Shown here piece by piece: positions 25,120 to 32,770 of a DNA stretch of 64,000 nucleotides. Source of the stretch: Urechidicola croceus (lineage in GTDB: Bacteria; Bacteroidota; Bacteroidia; Flavobacteriales; Flavobacteriaceae); assembly GCF_001761325.1 (NCBI RefSeq), contig NZ_CP017478.1, positions 316,001-380,000 of the forward strand, written 5' to 3'. The position numbers and the translations under genes are program-made. Position 1 is the first letter of the stretch. Every line of letters starts with the position of its first letter. A model generated the notes under the pieces. That model was not told where the DNA came from, did no database searches, and was given only the letters and a program-made list of their open reading frames with translations.

Positions 25120-27921
25120 TTACAATTTTTCCGCTAAATATTTAGCAGTAAAACCTTTATTGTTTTTTACTAATTCTTCTGGAGTTCCTTGAAACACTAA
25201 GTTCCCACCTTTTTTTCCACCTTCGAGCCCTAAATCAATTATATAATCGGCACATTTTATCAATTCAATATTATGTTCAATAACTATTATCGAATGTCCG
25301 TTTTTAATAAGAGCGTTGAATGATGCTAATAACTTTTTAATATCGTGAAAATGCAATCCAGTAGTTGGTTCATCAAAAATGAATAGAGATTTACTTTGAC
25401 GAGTTCCTTTCACTAAAAATGATGCAAGTTTAATACGCTGTGCTTCACCACCAGAAAGGGTAGAAGACGATTGCCCTAAGGTTACATAACCTAACCCAAC
25501 ATCTTGTAATGGTTGCAATTTTTTTGATATTTTTAATTCGTTATGTTCGGTGAAAAAAGAAATAGCATCATCAATCGTCATCGATAAAACATCATTGATT
25601 GACTTGTCGTTAAACTTAACTTCAAGAACTTCTTTTTTAAATCGTTTTCCTTGACATGTTTCACATTCTAAATGGACATCTGCCATAAATTGCATTTCAA
25701 TTGTTACCTCTCCATCACCTTTACAAGTTTCACAGCGTCCACCTTCAACATTAAAAGAAAAATGTTTTGGTTTGTAATTTCGTATCGTTGATAGTTTTTG
25801 TGAAGAAAATAAGCTTCTTATATCGTCATAGACTTTAATATAAGTCACAGGATTTGATCGGCTAGAGCGTCCGATAGGGTTTTGATCGATAAACTCAATA
25901 TGTTCTATTTTATGAATTTCACCTTTTAATTCAGTAAATTGCCCCACTTTATCACCATATCCACCTATTTTTTTTTGTAATGATGGAAACAATATTTTAC
26001 GAACTAATGTGCTTTTACCACTACCAGAAACTCCTGTAACTACTGTAAGTACTCCTAAAGGAAATTTTACATTTATATTTTTTAAATTATTTTCTCTTGC
26101 TCCAATGATTTCTACAAAATTCTTAATTGTACGACGTTTATTAGGGATTTCAATTTCTAGTTTTCCATTTAAGTATTGAGCAGTTAATGAATTAGATTTA
26201 AGTATTTCTTTAAAATTTCCTTCTGCGACTACCTCACCACCATAAGTTCCTGCTTCAGGACCAATATCAATAATCATATCAGCCGATTTCATAATATCTT
26301 CATCGTGTTCAACAACAATAACAGTATTTCCTAAATCACGTAAGTTTTTTAAAACATTGATAAGTCTTTCAGTATCTTTTGGGTGCAGACCAATGCTTGG
26401 TTCATCGAGAATATACATTGATCCAACCAAACTACTACCAAGGGAAGTTGCTAAATTAATTCGCTGACTTTCACCTCCTGAAAGTGTATTGGAAGTTCGG
26501 TTTAAGGTTAAATAATTTAAACCAACATTGGTTAAAAATGCCAGTCTGTTATTAATTTCAACTAATAATCGTTTGGCAATATCTTTTTCGTGATTTGTAA
26601 GTTTGATGTTTTTAAAAAAGTGTGACAATTCATCTAAAGGTAAATCAACCAATTCAGAAATTGTTTTACCATCAACTCTAACATAATTTGCTTCTTTTCT
26701 TAATCTTTGTCCATTACAAGTATCACATTTTGTTTTTCCTCGATAGCGAGAAAGCATTACTCTATATTGAATTTTGTAACTCTGTTCCTCTAAGAATTTA
26801 AAGAAGCGATGTAATCCTTCGAAATATTGATTACCGTTCCATAGTACTTCTTTTTGTTGATCTGTTAATTCAAAATATGGTCTATGAATTGGAAAGTCAA
26901 ATTTATAAGCGTTATCGATTAAATTGTTCTTATATTCTGAAAAAGAGTCAGATTTCCAAGGTACTATAGCATCATCATATATAGATAAGCCAGTATTTGG
27001 TATCACTAAATCAGTATCAATACCAATAATGTTTCCATAGCCTTCACAACTTGGGCAAGCTCCATAAGGATTATTAAAACTAAATAAATGCGTGTTAGGT
27101 TCTAAGAAAGTCAATCCGTCTAATTCAAACGAATTACTAAAATTGGTTAGTTTTTTAGTATTTAAATTTTCTAAAGTACATTTTCCTTTTCCTTCAAAAA
27201 AAGCAATTTGAACAGCATCCGCCAAGCGATTGTAAAAGTCATCTTCGTGCTGTACTACAATTCTATCGACAACCAATTCAAAATCATGTCCTGTATTTTC
27301 TGGATTTTCTTCAACGGTTTTAGCAAAATCTTCAATTCTGATAACTTCATCTTTATATTTTATACGTGCATATCCTTGTTGAGATAAGATGTTTAAAGAT
27401 TTAGAAACACTTCTGTCTTTAGGAATATGAACAGTAGCAAGTAACAATAATTTAGTTTTTACGTTTAATTTTTTGACAAAATTAACTACATCAGAAACTG
27501 TATCTTTTCTAACTTCGTCACCAGAAATAGGAGAGTAGGTTCTACCAATTCTTGCAAAAAGAAGTTTTAAATAATCATATATTTCAGTAGATGTTCCAAC
27601 TGTAGATCTTGGATTTGTACTATTTACTTTTTGTTCAATAGCAATTGCAGGAGCAATACCTTTAATATAATCTACTTGTGGTTTATTCAATCTACCTAAA
27701 AACTGACGCGCGTAAGATGACAAACTTTCAACATAGCGTCTTTGGCCTTCAGCATACAATGTGTCAAAAGCCAAACTTGACTTTCCAGAACCAGAAAGCC
27801 CAGTAATAACTACTAACTTATTTCTAGGAATAGCAACATCAATATTTTTTAAATTATGAAGTTTAGCACCTTTTATGATGATATTTTCTTTGGGATTTAA
27901 TGTTGCGACATTTTGAGTCAT
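25120..27921 (-). CDS. uvrA: Excinuclease ABC subunit A
   Basis: A 933-residue DNA-damage recognition ATPase of nucleotide excision repair, normal family length. The first nucleotide-binding site has Walker [10 protein letters not shown] (41-49) and signature [12 protein letters not shown]; the second has GVSGSGKST and [12 protein letters not shown] with Walker [10 protein letters not shown]. Zinc-binding cysteines are present: CPSC and CDTCNGQR in the first half, CETC...CETCQGKR in the second half. The N-terminus begins with a short extension before [19 protein letters not shown]. uvrA appears monocistronic. Confidence 0.97.
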   Translation of the reverse strand: MTQNVATLNPKENIIIKGAKLHNLKNIDVAIPRNKLVVITGLSGSGKSSLAFDTLYAEGQRRYVESLSSYARQFLGRLNKPQVDYIKGIAPAIAIEQKVNSTNPRSTVGTSTEIYDYLKLLFARIGRTYSPISGDEVRKDTVSDVVNFVKKLNVKTKLLLLATVHIPKDRSVSKSLNILSQQGYARIKYKDEVIRIEDFAKTVEENPENTGHDFELVVDRIVVQHEDDFYNRLADAVQIAFFEGKGKCTLENLNTKKLTNFSNSFELDGLTFLEPNTHLFSFNNPYGACPSCEGYGNIIGIDTDLVIPNTGLSIYDDAIVPWKSDSFSEYKNNLIDNAYKFDFPIHRPYFELTDQQKEVLWNGNQYFEGLHRFFKFLEEQSYKIQYRVMLSRYRGKTKCDTCNGQRLRKEANYVRVDGKTISELVDLPLDELSHFFKNIKLTNHEKDIAKRLLVEINNRLAFLTNVGLNYLTLNRTSNTLSGGESQRINLATSLGSSLVGSMYILDEPSIGLHPKDTERLINVLKNLRDLGNTVIVVEHDEDIMKSADMIIDIGPEAGTYGGEVVAEGNFKEILKSNSLTAQYLNGKLEIEIPNKRRTIKNFVEIIGARENNLKNINVKFPLGVLTVVTGVSGSGKSTLVRKILFPSLQKKIGGYGDKVGQFTELKGEIHKIEHIEFIDQNPIGRSSRSNPVTYIKVYDDIRSLFSSQKLSTIRNYKPKHFSFNVEGGRCETCKGDGEVTIEMQFMADVHLECETCQGKRFKKEVLEVKFNDKSINDVLSMTIDDAISFFTEHNELKISKKLQPLQDVGLGYVTLGQSSSTLSGGEAQRIKLASFLVKGTRQSKSLFIFDEPTTGLHFHDIKKLLASFNALIKNGHSIIVIEHNIELIKCADYIIDLGLEGGKKGGNLVFQGTPEELVKNNKGFTAKYLAEKL

Positions 27922-27945
27922 TCTGGCTAAAATTTAGAATAAACA

Positions 27946-27953
27946 CAAAGATA
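27946..27953 (-). promoter_or_regulatory. Candidate -7 box (TATCTTTG) of uvrA
   Basis: Minus-strand match to TAnnTTTG, 25 bases before the uvrA ATG. No well-spaced -33. The same octamer precedes the endonuclease III gene. Confidence 0.4.
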
Positions 27954-28045
27954 AAATAAAGATTCTTTATTAATGATGAGGTTTGATAATAATCTATGAT
28001 AACTATGATTTAAATAAAAAAAAACGAAATAAATATCCAATGTAT

Positions 28046-28076
28046 TTGGTTTTTAAATAAAAATATTACATATTTG
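28046..28076 (+). promoter_or_regulatory. Candidate promoter of the ECF sigma factor gene
   Basis: TTGG at 28046-28049 and CATATTTG at 28069-28076 are 19 bases apart. The -7 differs from TAnnTTTG only in its first base. It would leave a leader of roughly 105 bases before the ATG at 28189. Confidence 0.4.
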
Positions 28077-28188
28077 CCTCATACTTACAAAAATACTTAT
28101 ACTTATAACATACTATTACTTTTAAAATTTTAACATTGATTAAAGGCTAATGATAGCCCCCAATATTTAGTTTTTTAAATTTATAGTT

Positions 28189-28773
28189 ATGGATAAATTA
28201 AAAGTATTAGACAGTGCACTAGTTTCAAAATACATCAAAGGTGATGAAAAATGTTTTGAAATTCTAATTACTAGGCATAAACAAAAAGTTTACAATTTCA
28301 TTTTTTCTAAAGTATTAGATAGAGATATCACAGAAGATATTTTTCAGGATACCTTTATTAAGGTGATAAAGACCTTAAAGAAGGGAGCTTACAATGAAGA
28401 AGGTAAGTTTCTACCATGGGTAATGCGTATAGCTCACAACTTGATAATTGATCATTTTAGAAAGAGTAATCGTATGCCTACTTTTAAAAATACCGATGAA
28501 TTTGATATATTTTCTGTATTAGGAGATGGAGAGTTAAATGCTGAAAAACAGTTAATTAGAGAGCAGATATTATCTGATGTACGTCGAATTATAACTGAAC
28601 TTCCTGAAGATCAAAAAGAAGTTTTGTTGATGCGTATGTATAAAGACATGAGTTTTAAAGAAATTTCAGAGTCTACAGGAGTAAGTATTAATACTGCGTT
28701 GGGTAGAATGAGATATGCACTTATCAATATGAGAAAATTGATAGAAAAACATAACATAATTTTAGTGAATTAA
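28189..28773 (+). CDS. RNA polymerase sigma factor, sigma-70 family (ECF type)
   Basis: A 194-residue sigma factor. Region 2 spans about 20-90 (EILITRHKQKVYNFIFSKV ... DIFQDTFIKVIKTL ... WVMRIAHNLIIDHFRKSNR). Region 4 spans about 130-185 (ELPEDQKEVLLMRMYKDMSFKEISESTGVSINTALGRMRYALINMRK). There is no anti-sigma factor gene beside it. Instead a 46-codon ORF follows, then a terminator. In Flavobacteriia such a sigma plus tiny ORF arrangement seems common (from memory). Its regulon is unknown. Confidence 0.92.
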   Translation: MDKLKVLDSALVSKYIKGDEKCFEILITRHKQKVYNFIFSKVLDRDITEDIFQDTFIKVIKTLKKGAYNEEGKFLPWVMRIAHNLIIDHFRKSNRMPTFKNTDEFDIFSVLGDGELNAEKQLIREQILSDVRRIITELPEDQKEVLLMRMYKDMSFKEISESTGVSINTALGRMRYALINMRKLIEKHNIILVN

Positions 28774-28850
28774 CAAAATATTATGTAATAAAACAATATT
28801 TTCAAATTTACTCCGTTAAAAAAACAGTAATAACATTTTAATCGGGGTTT

Positions 28851-28991
28851 ATGATGAAACTTTACACTGAAAGACCTTCTTCACAGAAGGAACCAAAACA
28901 AGAAACAGTTCAATTCTTACTCAACTTTTCTAAGGCGTTGAAAATAGTGAAAACGAAGAGTAATACTCATATTGAACTGCATTTGAATTAA
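28851..28991 (+). CDS. Small 46-residue protein downstream of the ECF sigma factor
   Basis: An ORF of 47 codons beginning ATGATG, stop at 28989-28991. The protein reads MMKLYTERPSSQKEPKQETV, then VQFLLNFSKALKIVKT and a short tail ending HLN. The central FLLNFSKALKIVKTK is probably an amphipathic helix. Similar short ORFs with a F/YSKAL...VVK core occur next to sigma genes in flavobacteria (from memory). It is cytoplasmic, with no signal or transmembrane segment. A role as a modulator of the sigma factor is speculation. The terminator immediately after it supports it as the last gene of the unit. Confidence 0.6.
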   Translation: MMKLYTERPSSQKEPKQETVQFLLNFSKALKIVKTKSNTHIELHLN

Positions 28992-28997
28992 GGGAGA

Positions 28998-29031
28998 AAA
29001 GACCTATTTAGATTTAAATAGGTCTTTTTTT
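28998..29031 (+). terminator. Intrinsic terminator after the sigma factor unit
   Basis: A 13-base perfect stem (28998-29010 with 29015-29027), 4-base loop and a T-run. The T-run is part of a 19-base tandem duplication. Confidence 0.9.
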
Positions 29032-29061
29032 ATCCCATATTTCTTTTTTTATCCCATATTT
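29024..29061. repeat. Perfect 19-base tandem duplication
   Basis: Two adjacent identical 19-base units (29024-29042 and 29043-29061), each C, seven T, then ATCCCATATTT. The first overlaps the terminator's T-run; the second runs into the stop codon region of the endonuclease III gene. Confidence 0.9.
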
Positions 29062-29695
29062 ATTTTAAAATTGATTTCCTTCCAATTTTTTTAAAAATGA
29101 TATCATTTTCAATATTCCATCCACGAGCAGGTGAATATTCTCTTCCATAATATATAATTTGAAGATGTAATTTGTTCCATAACTCTTTTGGAAACAATCT
29201 TTTTGCGTCTTTTTCAGTTTGAACAACATTTTTTCCATTAGTAAGTCCCCACCTATACATTAATCTATGTATATGTGTATCTACTGGAAATGCCGGAATA
29301 TTAAATGCTTGGCTCATTACAACACTCGCTGTTTTATGCCCAACTGCTGGTAATTCTTCTAAATACTCAAAACTTTGTGGCACTTTACCATCGTGCTTTT
29401 TAATTAAAATTTCTGAAAGTCCATGAATTCCTTTTGATTTCATTGGAGATAAACCTACTGGGCGTATAATTTCTTTAATTTCTTCAATTGTTAGTTTCAC
29501 CATATCATATGGATTATCTGCTTTGGCAAATAATAATGGAGTTATGGTATTTACACGTGCATCTGTACTTTGGGCAGAGAGTAATACGGCAATTAGCAAT
29601 GTATATGGATCTTTATGATCTAGTGGAATTGGTGTTTCAGGATATAATTCTTCAAGTGTGTCAATTACAAATTGTACCTTTTCTTGTTTAGTCAT
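29060..29695 (-). CDS. nth: Endonuclease III-type DNA glycosylase lacking the iron-sulfur cluster
   Basis: A 211-residue base-excision repair glycosylase/AP lyase. The helix-hairpin-helix LPAVGHKTASVV carries catalytic Lys121, and VDTHIHRLMYRW carries Asp139, as in Nth. At the C-terminus, where Nth has the CX6CX2CX5C cluster loop, this protein reads YYGREYSPARGWNIENDIIF. The whole protein contains no cysteine, so no [4Fe-4S] cluster can form. The catalytic residues remain, so activity on oxidised pyrimidines is still likely. Confidence 0.88.
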   Translation of the reverse strand: MTKQEKVQFVIDTLEELYPETPIPLDHKDPYTLLIAVLLSAQSTDARVNTITPLLFAKADNPYDMVKLTIEEIKEIIRPVGLSPMKSKGIHGLSEILIKKHDGKVPQSFEYLEELPAVGHKTASVVMSQAFNIPAFPVDTHIHRLMYRWGLTNGKNVVQTEKDAKRLFPKELWNKLHLQIIYYGREYSPARGWNIENDIIFKKIGRKSILK

Positions 29696-29717
29696 TATGT
29701 AGTTTTTACTAAAAAAT

Positions 29718-29725
29718 CAAAGATA
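29718..29725 (-). promoter_or_regulatory. Candidate -7 box (TATCTTTG) of nth
   Basis: Minus-strand TAnnTTTG match 22 bases before the ATG, identical to the octamer before uvrA. No clear -33. Confidence 0.4.
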
Positions 29726-29812
29726 GATATTTAATGATAAAATATATCTATGGTAATGCTATCAATTTTACGATGTAATAGATAAATTAGCATAAAAATT
29801 AAAATATTATTT

Positions 29813-30265
29813 ATGACGAATTTAAAGATAGGGGATAAAGCACCAAATTTTAATAGCTTAGATCAGGATGGTAATACAATTCAATTATCGGATTATAAAG
29901 GTAAGAAGTTAGTGTTGTTTTTTTATCCAAAAGCAAGTACACCAGGTTGTACTAATGAAGCATGTAATTTAAGAGATAATTATCATACGTTTTTATCAAA
30001 AGGATATGATGTTTTGGGTGTAAGTGCAGATTCACAGAAAAGACAAAAGAATTTTATAAATAAATATGAATTCCCGTTCCCATTACTTGCAGATGAAGAA
30101 AAGGAAGTAATTAATGCTTATGGAGTTTGGGGGCCAAAGAAATTTATGGGTCGCGAATATGATGGAATTCACCGAACAACATTTGTTATAGATGAATCAG
30201 GTAATATTGAAGATATAATTTTAAAAGTTAAGACTAAAGAACATTCAGATCAGATATTGAAATAA
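29813..30265 (+). CDS. bcp: Thioredoxin-dependent peroxiredoxin (Bcp/PrxQ)
   Basis: A 150-residue cytoplasmic thiol peroxidase. It has the peroxidatic Cys in FYPKASTPGCTNEACNLRD, with a second Cys five residues on as resolving residue, the pattern of alpha-type PrxQ. It also has GVSADSQKRQKNF, FPLLADEEKEVINAYGVWG and a conserved Arg in HRTTFVID. It reduces H2O2 and organic hydroperoxides. Monocistronic, with a strong terminator. Confidence 0.93.
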   Translation: MTNLKIGDKAPNFNSLDQDGNTIQLSDYKGKKLVLFFYPKASTPGCTNEACNLRDNYHTFLSKGYDVLGVSADSQKRQKNFINKYEFPFPLLADEEKEVINAYGVWGPKKFMGREYDGIHRTTFVIDESGNIEDIILKVKTKEHSDQILK

Positions 30266-30300
30266 AAAAAGTCCCAATATAAAATATTGGGACTTTTTTT
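30264..30300. terminator. Bidirectional intrinsic terminator between bcp and the acidic-tail protein gene
   Basis: A perfect stem of 10 bases (30271-30280 with 30284-30293) around a 3-base loop, extended by A and T runs of seven on either side. The symmetry suits termination in both directions. Confidence 0.92.
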
Positions 30301-30696
30301 TTAAAGTTCTTCTTCTAATTCATCGTCTAAATCTTCTAACTCTTGATCTAATTCATTGAGTTCTTCATCTAATTCTTCAATATCTTTTATTGCATCTTCT
30401 TTTGAATCTTCTGCTTTATCAATAAACTCAGTATCTACCTTTACTGAATTTTCAGTTAACAATTTTTTGCCACTTGAAATTATAATTGCTAATAATGATA
30501 GTATCATGACTATTCTTGGAAATGAATAACTAAAATTTTGTTTTTTAGAAAAATAATAAGCAATTACTCCAAGTAAGAGCCCAACAATTGCTGGTATAAT
30601 AGCTAATTCACTAATTGGTAAAAAAGAAAATACCAATCCTAAAATTGCTCCTATAATTCCTAAAATTGCTAATAATTTAATTACTGTTTTGTTCAT
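30301..30696 (-). CDS. Small membrane protein with a strongly acidic C-terminal coiled coil
   Basis: A 131-residue protein with three predicted helices (about 7-27, 30-50 and 58-76), the first two rich in small residues. A soluble tail of about 50 residues follows, where Glu/Asp/Leu repeat in near-heptads (IEELDEELNELDQELEDLDD). I do not recognise a family. It is 24 bases downstream of the thioredoxin-lipoprotein gene, so it is probably co-transcribed with it. A low-complexity tail of this type could bind basic partners or cations (inference). Confidence 0.6.
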   Translation of the reverse strand: MNKTVIKLLAILGIIGAILGLVFSFLPISELAIIPAIVGLLLGVIAYYFSKKQNFSYSFPRIVMILSLLAIIISSGKKLLTENSVKVDTEFIDKAEDSKEDAIKDIEELDEELNELDQELEDLDDELEEEL

Positions 30697-30720
30697 ATCG
30701 TTTGAGATTTAATTTAGTTG

Positions 30721-31917
30721 TTAAAAATAACGACCAATCATTTTATGGTCGACAATTACTTTTTTTAGTTCGTGAAAATCAATTTCCCCTTGTTTTTTCC
30801 AAGCAACATGACCATTTGGTTCAATAAGGAGTGTGTATGGAAGTGCTCCATTCCAATTGGGGTCTATAGTTTCTATTAATGCATATTTATCATCGCTATC
30901 AAACAAATAGTTTGTTACTGCAGAATTTCTACTTTTAAGGAAATTTAATACACTTTTTTCATTTTCTGGCTTATCTGCTGATAAGGAAATAAATTCAAAA
31001 TCACGATCTTTATACATTCTATGTACATTAATAAACTCAGGATACTCTACTTTACAGGGTCCACACCAAGTTGCCCAAATATTAATTAACCTTAATTTAT
31101 CAGAATTATTTTTTAATAATTGATTGATTCCGTTTGTATTGATTTTAGTAACACTTACAGGTAATTCTGCCCATTGTGTGTTTACTGTTTTTCTCATTTC
31201 AGTTTTCCATCCCCATTTAGTAGAACAACCAAAAGTTTTTGTTACTGGATTTTCAACTTTTTCACCTTTAAGAAGTGAGTTTACAGCATTACGCAAATCT
31301 TCTGAATTGGCTGACCCAGGTTTTTCAATAGCATCTAATCTTCCAACATATTTTAAAGTTCTACTTTTATCAAATACAAATGCTTGAGGGGTGGCAACAG
31401 GGCCATATTTTAAAGAAACTTCTTGATTGTCGCCATCATATAAATATGGAAAATTATATCCTTTATCTTTTGCTCTGATAATCATTTCGTCAAAACTATC
31501 ATTCAAATCAGAATAACCCAATTCTTCTAAAAGTACTCCAATAGGGCTGTTTGGAGAAATAGCAACAAGTTCAACATTTTTATCTTTGTAATCATCTACA
31601 AATTTAATAACTCTGTCTTCGTATGCTTGTGCAGTTGGACAATGGTTACAAGTAAATAATACAATTAATACATCAGAAGTATAATCTGCTAAAGAATGAA
31701 ATTCACCATCAATACCAGGTAATTTAAAGTCTGGTGCTTTTTGACCAATTTCTAAAGTTTGAACTTCTTGTTTTTCTATTACCTGTGGATTTGGAACAAA
31801 ATTAGTGGATACTATTTCGGTAATTTTTTCGGCTTTATTTGAAGAGGCCTTTTGGTTACAAGAAAATTGGACTAACGCTAAAAGAATTAATCCAATTTTT
31901 ATAATTTTTGTGTTCAT
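30721..31917 (-). CDS. Lipoprotein with two thioredoxin-like domains (redoxin + TlpA)
   Basis: A 398-residue protein with a lipoprotein signal (lipobox QFSC, Cys20). Domain 1 (about 55-210) is an AhpC/TSA-like redoxin with FTCNHCP as a CxxC-type site. Domain 2 (about 250-395) is TlpA/ResA-like with INIWATWCGPCKVEYPEF. A fused pair of this kind anchored in the envelope probably handles disulfide or peroxide chemistry in the periplasm. It lies 21 bases downstream of the DUF3108 gene on the same strand. Confidence 0.8.
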   Translation of the reverse strand: MNTKIIKIGLILLALVQFSCNQKASSNKAEKITEIVSTNFVPNPQVIEKQEVQTLEIGQKAPDFKLPGIDGEFHSLADYTSDVLIVLFTCNHCPTAQAYEDRVIKFVDDYKDKNVELVAISPNSPIGVLLEELGYSDLNDSFDEMIIRAKDKGYNFPYLYDGDNQEVSLKYGPVATPQAFVFDKSRTLKYVGRLDAIEKPGSANSEDLRNAVNSLLKGEKVENPVTKTFGCSTKWGWKTEMRKTVNTQWAELPVSVTKINTNGINQLLKNNSDKLRLINIWATWCGPCKVEYPEFINVHRMYKDRDFEFISLSADKPENEKSVLNFLKSRNSAVTNYLFDSDDKYALIETIDPNWNGALPYTLLIEPNGHVAWKKQGEIDFHELKKVIVDHKMIGRYF

Positions 31918-31938
31918 AAGTTAGTTAGTTTGAGAATT

Positions 31939-32718
31939 TTACTTTGTAAAGTTACTCAATCTAATTTGAACTGCACCTAAAGGAATATCTGCTTTTATAA
32001 GTGCAGGTAATCTATCTTCATCTGCAGTAATCCAAATGTACTTACCACCTTTCACATTTTCTAATTCTTTTCCTCCAAACCCAATTGATAATTTATGGCA
32101 AGATTTAGACCCATTATTTGCAACGTTTATATTTTCTTGTCCTAAATATTTTACTGTAAGAGTTTGTACTTTTGAATCAAGAACAAAATCTAATGAAGTT
32201 GTTTGTCCTATTCCAAAGTTTTCGAAATCTAAAGTTCGAACCTTGTAAATTGAAGATACAATATCCATTGTATTGTAATCAATAGGTACATTAACTTTAT
32301 AGTCTTTATAACCTTTTTTATTCATTGTAGAAACTGCTGTTCTAGATCTACGCTTGAATAAATATTTTAATTCTTTTTTATAAGTTCCTTCTTCAATTTT
32401 CCTATTGAATAATGCAGGAACTAAAGTTTCAGGATTAACGTATGATTCGTATAAATCTCTTACTCTGAAGTAACTATCCCATTTAGAATAAGTTGAAGCA
32501 GTACACTTTAACCTTAATAGTTCTCTAGTTTTAGTTTTTACTGTTGATGTTTCCATATTGATTTGAGCAATGTCAGTCATTATTCCTGACATTTTATAGG
32601 AAGCAACCAATGTTAATTTTTCTCCACTTGTGATTGTTGTATTATTAGTTGATGTAGACGTCGTGTTAAACGAAGTTACTATTAATAAAAGTCCAATAAA
32701 TAAGAATTTCTGTAACAT
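31939..32718 (-). CDS. DUF3108-family exported protein
   Basis: A 259-residue protein with a signal peptide (MLQKFLFIGLLLIVTSFNTTS) and a DUF3108-like beta-rich body. This starts with GEKLTLVASYKMSGIMTDIAQINMET and ends with GGKYIWITADEDRLPALIKADIPLGAVQIRL, a pattern typical of the family. Function unknown; probably an envelope beta-barrel-like or carrier protein. It stands between the TonB receptor and the thioredoxin lipoprotein in a minus-strand run. Confidence 0.72.
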   Translation of the reverse strand: MLQKFLFIGLLLIVTSFNTTSTSTNNTTITSGEKLTLVASYKMSGIMTDIAQINMETSTVKTKTRELLRLKCTASTYSKWDSYFRVRDLYESYVNPETLVPALFNRKIEEGTYKKELKYLFKRRSRTAVSTMNKKGYKDYKVNVPIDYNTMDIVSSIYKVRTLDFENFGIGQTTSLDFVLDSKVQTLTVKYLGQENINVANNGSKSCHKLSIGFGGKELENVKGGKYIWITADEDRLPALIKADIPLGAVQIRLSNFTK

Positions 32719-32770
32719 ATTTTTAGTTTTATTTAATAAGGAAGTTATTATTCAATAAGTGTGCCAATAA

